51,793 nt of DNA. Origin: Anaerostipes sp. (GTDB taxonomy: Bacteria; Bacillota; Clostridia; Lachnospirales; Lachnospiraceae). Below, piece after piece: positions 33,916-40,918 of the stretch (its first letter is position 1; each line of letters begins with the position of its first letter). A program made the position numbers and the translations under genes. Location of the stretch: contig NZ_JAGZSD010000023.1 of assembly GCF_018381315.1 (NCBI RefSeq), forward strand, positions 1-51,793. Direction: 5' to 3'. The notes beneath the pieces were generated by a model. It did no database searches and was not told the DNA's origin. It saw only the letters and a list, made by a program, of their open reading frames with translations.

Positions 33916-33945
33916 TTTGTATCCCAAATATTTGCGCACCAACAT
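33916..33945. promoter_or_regulatory. Tandem SlyA-like operator boxes at the crotonase promoter
   Basis: TTTGTATCCCAA (33916-33927) and TTTGCGCACCAA (33931-33942), again 15 bp apart, about 10-40 bases after the expected start site. They match the boxes at the other promoters of this group. Confidence 0.78.
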
Positions 33946-34006
33946 GTTAATTTTCTAACGAAAACTTATCAAATGTAATCTGTAAATGATTTTAGGAGGA
34001 TTTGTA

Positions 34007-34783
34007 ATGAACAATTTATTAATGGAAGTAGAAAACGAAGTAGCAGTCGTAACCATCAACAGGCCTAAATCTTTAAACGCACTGAACAGCGAAACATTAG
34101 CCGAGTTAGATCAGTGCTTCACAGAAATTTCCGGACGGAAAGATATCAGAGTCGTGATTCTTACAGGATCAGGTGAAAAATCTTTCGTAGCCGGAGCCGA
34201 CATTTCTGAGATGGTCAATGCAACTCCTGCAGAGGGAAGACAGATGGGACTTTTAGCAAAAGAAGCATTTCTGAAATTAGAGACAATGCCTCAGGTAACC
34301 ATCGCTGCTGTGAACGGCTATGCCCTCGGAGGCGGATGCGAAATCTCCATGGCCTGCGATATCCGTGTAGCTGCAGAAAATGCAAAATTCGCACAGCCTG
34401 AGACAGGTCTTGGAATCCTTCCGGGATTCGGCGGAACACAGCGTCTCTCCCGTTTAGTAGGAAAAGGACGCGCAAAAGAATTGATCTTTACATGCGACCA
34501 GATCGACGCAGAAGAAGCTTACAGAATCGGACTTGCAAATAAAGTTGTGCCGCAGGCAGAATTGATCGATTACTGCAAAAAGATGGCAGCAAAAATCATG
34601 TCCAAAGGCAGCTATGCAATTTCCCTTGCAAAAGAAGCCATCAATACAGGTATGGACACAGACTTAAGCAGCGGCCTTACATTAGAAGCTGACTTATTCG
34701 GACTTGCATTCTCTACTGCTGACAAAAAAGAAGGCATGACAGCATTCCTTGAAAAACGCAAAGCTGATTTAACAGATTTCTAA
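34007..34783 (+). CDS. Enoyl-CoA hydratase/crotonase, candidate 3-hydroxypropionyl-CoA dehydratase
   Basis: 258 aa. Oxyanion-hole motifs AGADISEM (about 64-71) and GYALGGGCEISMACD (about 105-119) and the two catalytic Glu in GGGCE and QPETGLGILPG. Adds or removes water across a 2,3-enoyl-CoA; the 3-hydroxypropionyl-CoA to acryloyl-CoA step fits the context, with crotonyl-CoA as the alternative. Start ATG 34007 follows AGGAGG; 24 bp before the CoA-transferase. Confidence 0.88.
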   Translation: MNNLLMEVENEVAVVTINRPKSLNALNSETLAELDQCFTEISGRKDIRVVILTGSGEKSFVAGADISEMVNATPAEGRQMGLLAKEAFLKLETMPQVTIAAVNGYALGGGCEISMACDIRVAAENAKFAQPETGLGILPGFGGTQRLSRLVGKGRAKELIFTCDQIDAEEAYRIGLANKVVPQAELIDYCKKMAAKIMSKGSYAISLAKEAINTGMDTDLSSGLTLEADLFGLAFSTADKKEGMTAFLEKRKADLTDF

Positions 34784-34807
34784 TGCATTTTATGAAGGAG
34801 AAGAATT

Positions 34808-36367
34808 ATGGGAAAAGTTAAGATTATTACCGCAGATCAGGCCGCTGCTCTGGTAGAGGATAATACAACCATTACAACCAGCGGATTTGTTGCCAGCGGA
34901 ATGCCGGAAGCCCTCACTAAGGCTCTGGAAAAAAGATTTTTGGAAACCGGCTCTCCGAAAAACCTGACTTTATTTTATGCTGCTGCCCAGGGGAACCGTG
35001 ACGGAAGCGGTGCGGATCATTTTGCCCACGAGGGAATGACCAAACGGGTTATCGGCGGACACTGGAACATGGTTCCGACACTGGGACAGATGGTTCTGGA
35101 TAACAAAATTGAAGGCTACAACCTGCCTCAGGGTACTTTGGCGCAGTTATACCGCGCGATTGCCGGGCATAAACCAGGCGTTATCACACATGTCGGATTA
35201 AACACATTTGCTGATCCAAGGATTGAAGGCGGCAAGTTAAATGACATCACAACCGAGGATATCGTCGATGTAGTTGAAATCCTTGGAGAAGAAAAATTAC
35301 TGTATAAATCCTTCCCGTTAAACATTGGATTTATCCGCGGTACATATGCAGATGAACACGGCAACGTAACCCTGTCACATGAATGCTGCACCACAGAGGT
35401 TACAACAATGGCCCAGGCTGTAAAAAACAGCGGCGGAAAAATCGTCGTTCAGGTAGAAAAGGTCGTTGCCGACGGAACATTAGATCCGAAATTAGTCAAA
35501 ATTCCCGGAATCTATGTAGATGCTGTTGTAGAAGTTGAAGACATGAAGGATCACGAGCAGTGCGTAGGCTGTGACTACGACGGTGCTATGACCGGAGATT
35601 TCCGTATTCCTTTAAGCAGCCTTGAGTACCCTCCTCTTTCTGCAAAGAAAATCATTGGACGCAGAGCTGCCATGGAACTTACAGAAAATACAGTTGTAAA
35701 CTTAGGTATCGGTATCCCCGAATATATTTCTATGGTTGCCAATGAAGAGGGAATCGGAGATTATATGACGCTTACTGTAGAAGCCGGACCAGTCGGCGGT
35801 GTGCCTCAGGGCGGTGCCAAATTCGGCGGTTCTGTCAACCCGGAATGTATTTTAGACCAGCCATACCAGTTTGATTTTTATGACGGCGGCGGTGTTGACT
35901 ACGCTTTCTTAGGCCTTGCACAGGCAGACAAAGGCGGAAATATCAACGTCAGCAAGTTCGGCCCAAGAATTGCCGGCTGCGGCGGATTTGTCAATATCAC
36001 ACAGAATGCAAAACGCTGCTACTTCTGCGGAACCTTTACTGCCGGAGGATTAAAAACATCCGTACAGGACGGTAAACTCATCATCGATCAGGAAGGTAAA
36101 TCAAATAAGTTCCTGGATACGGTAGAGCAAATCACTTTCAGCGGTGAATACGCAAATAAAGTCGGCCAGCCGGTTCTTTACATTACAGAACGTGCTGTAT
36201 TTGAACTCCGGAAAGACGGTGTATACTTAACGGAAGTTGCCCCCGGCATCGATATCCAGACACAGATCATCGACCATATGGGATTCACCCCAAAAATGGA
36301 CGGAACGCCAAAACTCATGGATGAAAGAATTTTCAAAGATGAGCTGATGGGCCTGAAACACGATTAA
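34808..36367 (+). CDS. Acyl-CoA:acetate/propionate CoA-transferase (Pct/YdiF type)
   Basis: 519 aa, family I CoA-transferase with alpha and beta halves in one chain, as in Clostridium propionicum propionate CoA-transferase. Catalytic Glu325 lies in TLTVEAGPVGG, matching the known Glu324 position. Transfers CoA between acetyl-CoA or propionyl-CoA and acids such as propionate, lactate or 3-hydroxypropionate. It could therefore activate 3-hydroxypropionate and release propionate in one cycle. Start ATG follows AAGGAGAAG. Confidence 0.9.
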   Translation: MGKVKIITADQAAALVEDNTTITTSGFVASGMPEALTKALEKRFLETGSPKNLTLFYAAAQGNRDGSGADHFAHEGMTKRVIGGHWNMVPTLGQMVLDNKIEGYNLPQGTLAQLYRAIAGHKPGVITHVGLNTFADPRIEGGKLNDITTEDIVDVVEILGEEKLLYKSFPLNIGFIRGTYADEHGNVTLSHECCTTEVTTMAQAVKNSGGKIVVQVEKVVADGTLDPKLVKIPGIYVDAVVEVEDMKDHEQCVGCDYDGAMTGDFRIPLSSLEYPPLSAKKIIGRRAAMELTENTVVNLGIGIPEYISMVANEEGIGDYMTLTVEAGPVGGVPQGGAKFGGSVNPECILDQPYQFDFYDGGGVDYAFLGLAQADKGGNINVSKFGPRIAGCGGFVNITQNAKRCYFCGTFTAGGLKTSVQDGKLIIDQEGKSNKFLDTVEQITFSGEYANKVGQPVLYITERAVFELRKDGVYLTEVAPGIDIQTQIIDHMGFTPKMDGTPKLMDERIFKDELMGLKHD

Positions 36368-36393
36368 CGATCCACAAATAAAGGAGGGTTTTT

Positions 36394-37701
36394 GTGAATT
36401 TACAAATCTTAGTCTTAGTCCTGGCGATTGTCCTGTTCGGAGTGCTTGCGTTTAAACAGATGAGTGCCTTAATCCTGGCGCCGCTTGTCACAATCTTTGT
36501 TGTCATCTGCTCCCGGCTCCCGATTCTGGACTCGTTAAAAAATGCGTTTATGCCTGCCGCTTCCGACTATGTAACAAAGTATTTCCTTGTCTTCTTTGTC
36601 GGTGCACTGTTTGGTTCTGTCTACCAGTATACTGGTGCTGCAGAATCCATTGCCAGAGCGATCGCAGGTCTCTGCCGCGGAAAATTCGTGGCACCGATCA
36701 TCATGATCATCACCGGTCTTTTGACCTTTGGAGGAGTCAGTGGTTTTGTTGTATTTTTTGTTATCTATCCTATCGCATTAAATCTGTTTAAGGAAGCCAA
36801 CCTTACAAGGCGGCTCATCCCGGCGGCGATCTCTGCCGGATGCTGGACCTGGTCCATGAGCGGCCCCGGTTCTCCTTCTATCCAGAATGTCATTGCCATG
36901 GATAACTTAGGTACACCGGCAACAGCCGCATTCGTACCATCTCTGCTCACAACAGCCGCCATGTTTATCATGATCTTTTTATGGCTGGAAATGCGTGCAA
37001 GAAAGTTTACAAAAAAAGGTTATCGTTTTATTGATAAATCTTTAAAATACCAGCTGAGCGAAGAAGAAATGGCTATTGATGAAGACAAGGATCTTCCTCA
37101 TGTTGTCATCGCTATTCTTCCGATTATCCTTATCCTTGTACTCTTTAACATCGTGAAGCTTCCGGTAGAGACTTCTGTATTTGCAGGAGTAGCCCTGGCA
37201 ACCGTTCTGATGTTCAATAGAGTCAAAGGTGTCAATGAATGGATCAATGTCTTTAATAAAGGAGCTTCTGATTCCGGCGTTGCCATCCTGAATACTGCCA
37301 TTGTCGTAGGATTCGGCGGTGTTGTACAGAAAACACAGGGCTTTACAGATCTGGTCGCTGCTCTGAAAAATATGAGCATGCCTCCTTTGGTATTTGTAAT
37401 GATCACAGTTGCTGTCTGTGCAGGAGCCTGCGGTTCTGCTTCCGGCGGAATGGGTGTTGCATTTAATGCCCTGAAGTCTACCTATATTAAAATGGGAATC
37501 CCGCTTCCTTATGTACATAGGATTTCCGCAATTGCAGCGGGTACCTTAGATACTCTTCCTCACCAGGGAGCACAGATCACTCTGCTCGGCATTTGTAAAA
37601 TGACCCATAAGGAAGCTTATTGGGATATTGCGGTTACGCAGATTATCATTCCATTTATATCCTGCGGAATCTTTATCGTTTTAGCTTCTTTTGGACTATA
37701 A
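36394..37701 (+). CDS. GntP-family (gluconate:H+ symporter-like) permease
   Basis: 435 aa, about twelve membrane segments. GNTP-type motifs include GGVSGFVVFFVIYPIAL and WSMSGPGSPSIQN, and near the end DTLPHQGAQITLLG. This branch resembles permeases found with 3-hydroxybutyrate metabolism. In the CoA-transferase operon it probably moves a short hydroxy acid such as 3-hydroxypropionate or 3-hydroxybutyrate. Starts with GTG after AAAGGAGGG. Substrate unproven. Confidence 0.8.
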   Translation: MNLQILVLVLAIVLFGVLAFKQMSALILAPLVTIFVVICSRLPILDSLKNAFMPAASDYVTKYFLVFFVGALFGSVYQYTGAAESIARAIAGLCRGKFVAPIIMIITGLLTFGGVSGFVVFFVIYPIALNLFKEANLTRRLIPAAISAGCWTWSMSGPGSPSIQNVIAMDNLGTPATAAFVPSLLTTAAMFIMIFLWLEMRARKFTKKGYRFIDKSLKYQLSEEEMAIDEDKDLPHVVIAILPIILILVLFNIVKLPVETSVFAGVALATVLMFNRVKGVNEWINVFNKGASDSGVAILNTAIVVGFGGVVQKTQGFTDLVAALKNMSMPPLVFVMITVAVCAGACGSASGGMGVAFNALKSTYIKMGIPLPYVHRISAIAAGTLDTLPHQGAQITLLGICKMTHKEAYWDIAVTQIIIPFISCGIFIVLASFGL

Positions 37702-37711
37702 ACTTAATTTT

Positions 37712-37735
37712 GAAGATCCGGTTTTCCGGGTCTTC
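37712..37735. terminator. Terminator between the permease and etfA
   Basis: Stem GAAGATCCGG (37712-37721) / CCGGGTCTTC (37726-37735) with one G-T pair and a TTTT loop, then five T on the plus strand. It separates convergent genes. Confidence 0.85.
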
Positions 37736-37746
37736 TTTTTATTTAT

Positions 37747-38721
37747 TTACTTCAGCAGTTCTTCCAGTATCTTTACCGCATCTCCGACAATCCCATAATC
37801 ACAGTTTTGAAATATAGCCGCATCCGGGTTACTGTTGACCGCTATGACTGTCCGGGCCCTGACCCCCGTCATGTGCTGGATTGCACCGGAAATCCCGAAT
37901 GCCAGATAAAGATCCGGCTTAACAATCGATCCGGTCTGTCCGATCTGCTGCCTGCCAGGCATCCAGCCAGCGTCCACACACGGTCTTGTACAGCCGGTCT
38001 GTGCTCCTATGCGTCCTGCAAACAGCTTTAAAAGTTTGAACCCTTCCGGGCCTTTCAGACCGCGTCCTCCGGATACGATAATCTTTGCATCCTCCAAAGA
38101 GATCTGTTTCTCCTCAGAAATGATGCCAAGTATCTGTTTTGGTTGTTTGAGATTCTCCAGCCAGTCAGATTCCGTCATGATAATGCTGCCTTTCCTGACG
38201 TCCGTCTCATCGGCTCTCTGAAAAATTCCCGGCTTTACAGAAACGATCTGGACATAAGACTCAGGCATTGACACTACAGACATTCGTTTTCCGTCATATG
38301 CCGGTTTGCAGACCAAAAGCTTTCCTGTTTTCCTGTCAATCTTCAGGCCGGCGGCATCTGTAATTACTTCCGTTCCGAGCACTGCTGCCAAAGACGGAAG
38401 CAAGGTTCTCCCAAACAGCGTTTCCCCTCCGAGAATGATATCCGGCTCCTGCTCCCGGATAACGGCCTCCAGTGCTCTGCAATGAATCTCCATTTGTTTT
38501 GGTTCCAGCCTTGGATGATCCACTGCAATAATCCGATCCACAGGATATCGGAGAAGATCACTGCAGATTCCTTTAATTCCGCTCCCTGCTATTACAAGCA
38601 AGAGCTCTGCATCCAGTTGATCAGCTGTTTTCTTCCCCTCTCCTATCAATTCCAGAGTTGCCGGAGCAGGCTTTCCCTCCTGAATTTCCCCGATGATCAA
38701 TATTTTGTATGGTCTGTTCAT
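37747..38721 (-). CDS. etfA: Electron transfer flavoprotein alpha subunit
   Basis: 324 aa. C-terminal FAD-binding region with SGGRGLKGPEGF, TRPCVDAGWMPGRQQIGQTG and LAFGISGAIQHMTG, the classic EtfA signature. Forms a dimer with EtfB and exchanges electrons with the acyl-CoA dehydrogenase. Start ATG follows AAAGGAG, 11 bp after etfB. Whether this pair bifurcates electrons (a second FAD in EtfB) cannot be decided from what I see. Confidence 0.94.
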   Translation of the reverse strand: MNRPYKILIIGEIQEGKPAPATLELIGEGKKTADQLDAELLLVIAGSGIKGICSDLLRYPVDRIIAVDHPRLEPKQMEIHCRALEAVIREQEPDIILGGETLFGRTLLPSLAAVLGTEVITDAAGLKIDRKTGKLLVCKPAYDGKRMSVVSMPESYVQIVSVKPGIFQRADETDVRKGSIIMTESDWLENLKQPKQILGIISEEKQISLEDAKIIVSGGRGLKGPEGFKLLKLFAGRIGAQTGCTRPCVDAGWMPGRQQIGQTGSIVKPDLYLAFGISGAIQHMTGVRARTVIAVNSNPDAAIFQNCDYGIVGDAVKILEELLK

Positions 38722-38732
38722 ATGGTCTCCTT

Positions 38733-39479
38733 TTATTCTGGTACCTTATGCTTCTTTAATACCTGATAAAGCAGCTCTGCCTTCTCCCGGTCATTTTTTC
38801 CGTTCAGGATCTTCCTTTGCTTAGACCTTCCCTCCGGCAGATACTCCCCTGTCTGTCTTATAATCTGCTCCCGTACATCCTGTTCCGGCTTTATAACCGG
38901 AATCACAGTACTCTCAGCATAAGCGGACATAATATCACACACATTGGGATGCCTGATTTTTTGATCCTCTTTCACCGACAGAACCAGGGCCGGCATATTG
39001 CACTTTGTCCGTTCTGTCCCTTCTTTTGCCGCACACCAGTTATACAGCTGTCCGTTTTCCGTCTCCATTCTTTTGGAATATGCAATAAGCGGAATATCTA
39101 AAAAAAACGCCGTCATAGCCGCCATATGGGCAGCATCTCCGTCAATCGCCTGCCTTCCGCATAAAACCAGATCAAAGGCTCCTTCCTCTTCTATGGCCTT
39201 GGCAAGCACCCGGGCACTCTCCCGGATATCCCCTGCTGTCTTTCCCTCTTTTAAAACCAGGACCGATCTGTCAACTCCCCAGGTCAGGGCTTCCCTTGCA
39301 GTCTTCTCTCCCTGAGCCGGACCGAGAACCATAGCTGTCACTGTTCCTCCTTCCTGATCTCTCAGATTCAAAGCCTCCGTCAGGACATTCTTATCGCTGT
39401 CACCAATGCCTTCTATATCCTGGTACAGATTCCGCTCTTCTTCCGGGGGAATTTCTTTTAAAAATATCAAGATCTTCAT
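38733..39479 (-). CDS. etfB: Electron transfer flavoprotein beta subunit
   Basis: 248 aa. EtfB motifs: LNLRDQEGGTVTAMVLGP, REALTWGVDRSVLV and CGRQAIDGDAAHMAAMTAFF (about 112-131), the nucleotide-binding core. The natural partner of the acyl-CoA dehydrogenase at 32545, although separated from it by another operon. Start ATG 39479 follows AAGGGAG. Its promoter carries the same MarR-type boxes. Confidence 0.93.
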   Translation of the reverse strand: MKILIFLKEIPPEEERNLYQDIEGIGDSDKNVLTEALNLRDQEGGTVTAMVLGPAQGEKTAREALTWGVDRSVLVLKEGKTAGDIRESARVLAKAIEEEGAFDLVLCGRQAIDGDAAHMAAMTAFFLDIPLIAYSKRMETENGQLYNWCAAKEGTERTKCNMPALVLSVKEDQKIRHPNVCDIMSAYAESTVIPVIKPEQDVREQIIRQTGEYLPEGRSKQRKILNGKNDREKAELLYQVLKKHKVPE

Positions 39480-39543
39480 CCATTCACCACTCCCTTCACA
39501 ATCTGAATTTCTCTGCAAATAATTTTGTATATAAAATTTTAAG

Positions 39544-39572
39544 TTGACTCTTCAAAAATGCTGTGCTATGAT
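39544..39572 (+). promoter_or_regulatory. Promoter of the malonate-semialdehyde-decarboxylase-like gene
   Basis: -35 TTGACT (39544-39549), 17-bp spacer, -10 TATGAT (39567-39572); start expected near 39579. The transcript runs rightward through the etfBA promoter. Confidence 0.8.
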
Positions 39573-39581
39573 ACCCATACA

Positions 39582-39620
39582 AATTAATTCGCATCCCATT
39601 AGTTCGTATGCTAATTAATT
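39582..39620. promoter_or_regulatory. Operator between etfBA and the tautomerase gene
   Basis: Inverted repeat AATTAATTCGCAT (39582-39594) / ATGCTAATTAATT (39608-39620), 12 of 13 positions complementary. Inside it are two direct boxes TTCGCATCCCAT (39588-39599) and TTCGTATGCTAA (39603-39614), 15 bp apart, of the type seen at the other MarR-linked promoters. It lies between the start sites of two opposing promoters. Confidence 0.82.
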
Positions 39621-39629
39621 GATACTGTT

Positions 39630-39658
39630 ATATTACCATTATTAATTTTATATGTCAA
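39630..39658 (-). promoter_or_regulatory. Promoter of etfBA
   Basis: Minus strand: perfect -35 TTGACA (39653-39658), 17-bp spacer, -10 TAATAT (39630-39635). Start expected near 39623, just before the operator pair. The etfBA transcript overlaps the opposing one by roughly 45 bases. Confidence 0.85.
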
Positions 39659-39681
39659 TCACAGAAAGAGAGGAATCTGTT

Positions 39682-40071
39682 ATGCCGTTAATCCAAGTAG
39701 ATTTGTTAAGACAAAACGATAAAGAAAGACTTAAAAATATTCTGGATACCATCCACCAGTGCGCCGTGGAAGCCTTTGAAATCCCGGAACGGGACCGCTA
39801 TCAGATCGTAAACCAGCATGAGCCGGAGGAAATGATCCTGTTAGACACAGGACTCGGTTTTGAGCGGACCCAGGATCAGATCGTCGTTCGCGTCACAAGC
39901 AAACAAAGAACCCAGGATAAAAAAGAACTGCTTTATTCTCTTCTTTGCACAAAATTAAAAGAAAACTGCCGGATAGATCCTTGTAATCTCTTAGTATCTA
40001 TCGTAGAAAACGGAGACGCTGACTGGAGCTTCGGCTTTGGCAAAGCCCAGTTTCTGACCGGAGATCTGTAG
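39682..40071 (+). CDS. Malonate semialdehyde decarboxylase-like tautomerase
   Basis: 129 aa, tautomerase superfamily. The catalytic N-terminal Pro follows the initiator Met (MPLIQVDLL). The start is therefore ATG 39682 behind AGAGAGG, not the in-frame ATG at 39652. Resemblance to malonate semialdehyde decarboxylase (MSAD) is strong in memory-based comparison: same length, DRYQIVNQHEPEEM, LLDTGLG and the C-terminal DADWSFGFGKAQFLTGDL. Numbering from Pro1, Asp37 and Arg75 of MSAD are kept, but Arg73 is Lys. MSAD turns malonate semialdehyde into acetaldehyde and CO2. Malonate semialdehyde is made by inositol breakdown, whose genes lie just to the right. Confidence 0.8.
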   Translation: MPLIQVDLLRQNDKERLKNILDTIHQCAVEAFEIPERDRYQIVNQHEPEEMILLDTGLGFERTQDQIVVRVTSKQRTQDKKELLYSLLCTKLKENCRIDPCNLLVSIVENGDADWSFGFGKAQFLTGDL

Positions 40072-40083
40072 AATTTTAAGAAC

Positions 40084-40112
40084 AAAAAAGCCCCTTTATA
40101 AGGGGCTTTTTT
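40084..40112 (+). terminator. Terminator of the MSAD-like gene
   Basis: GCCCCTT/AAGGGGC stem with six-base A and T tracts on both sides, 12 bases after the stop. Confidence 0.92.
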
Positions 40113-40139
40113 GTTATGACCTGTCTTTACAGTAAAACA

Positions 40140-40667
40140 TTAAATATACCGTCTCACCTTTTTCATATACTGCCTGTATGCATCACCAAACTTCTCGATA
40201 CACCATCTTTCCTCGGAAAGAATAATCCAGTGCGAAGTCACCTGAAACAAAAAGACAAACCCATATAATATCAGTGACCGTGTCAGCAAAGCACATCCTG
40301 TAAAACAAATGAAATAAGATACATACATAGGATTGCGGGAGAATCGGTAAACCCCATTGTGATTTAACCCTTCTTCAGACGGAGCCGAAAAATCCAGTAT
40401 TGAAACCGCACATAATACCAATCCCGACAGATAGATCAGAAGACTTATACAGAATCGCCAGGAAGCTTCTGTTTTTACTGTCAGAAAACATAAATACAGA
40501 AAGATTACAGCATTTGAAATCTGATAAATCCAATATGCTGCCACTTCTTTTCCATACACAGGAGGGAAATACGCCGCACGTTTTACTGCACTCTTATTTA
40601 AAACTGACAGGAATCCGAATCTTATCAGCAAAAAGGGTATCAGCAATAAAAAGCCATTTATATTCAT
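40140..40667 (-). CDS. Isoprenylcysteine methyltransferase-family (ICMT/PEMT) membrane protein
   Basis: 175 aa with four to five hydrophobic helices. The C-terminal SAM-binding motif of the family is present: NGVYRFSRNPMYVSYFICF, then the EERWCIEKFGDAYRQYMKKV tail. In bacteria these proteins methylate small or lipid substrates at the membrane, mostly unknown. Stands alone between two operons. Start ATG follows GGAAGAGG. Confidence 0.85.
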   Translation of the reverse strand: MNINGFLLLIPFLLIRFGFLSVLNKSAVKRAAYFPPVYGKEVAAYWIYQISNAVIFLYLCFLTVKTEASWRFCISLLIYLSGLVLCAVSILDFSAPSEEGLNHNGVYRFSRNPMYVSYFICFTGCALLTRSLILYGFVFLFQVTSHWIILSEERWCIEKFGDAYRQYMKKVRRYI

Positions 40668-40712
40668 AATAAAACCTCTTCCAGCTTATTTTTCTGTTTC
40701 GATTATAGCACA

Positions 40713-40748
40713 AAAGCATGGACCTAGGAGAAAAAAGGTCCATGCTTT
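40713..40748. terminator. Hairpin upstream of the ICMT gene
   Basis: Perfect 12-bp stem AAAGCATGGACC (40713-40724) / GGTCCATGCTTT (40737-40748). It probably ends read-through from the iol operon, whose last stop is 170 bases away; the T tract is short. Confidence 0.6.
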
Positions 40749-40883
40749 CTGTAATGCAGATATTACACAATAACAATTCATTTTTGAGCCAGGTATTGGA
40801 GGGTTAGGCTCGGGGTATTTTTGTTTTATTGTTTCTATTTTTTAGGAGTTTCAGTGGCATAAATCTGCATTGATCTATATTTA

Positions 40884-40906
40884 AGTACGTTAAACGCACG
40901 TACTTA
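40884..40906. other. Palindromic stem after the iol operon
   Basis: AAGTACGT (40884-40891) / ACGTACTT (40899-40906), a perfect 8-bp stem 13 bases after the iron dehydrogenase stop. No T tract follows, so it is not a typical terminator; it may protect the mRNA end. Confidence 0.45.
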
Positions 40907-40918
40907 CTGCGTTGGGAT

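Noticed and set aside
33715..33945. 76-codon open frame on the minus strand between acyl-CoA dehydrogenase and crotonase
   Set aside because: It overlaps two promoters and the tandem operator boxes and encodes an AT-rich, low-complexity peptide.
32545..37701. Reading the acyl-CoA genes as a butyrate synthesis operon
   Set aside because: No thiolase or 3-hydroxybutyryl-CoA dehydrogenase is present, etfBA is in a separate unit, and the context is inositol. Not fully excluded: the enzymes could act on C4 compounds.
39652..39681. Upstream ATG giving ten extra residues on the tautomerase
   Set aside because: The family needs Pro directly after the initiator Met; the internal ATG-CCG has a good AGAGAGG site, and the upstream ATG lies in the opposing -35.
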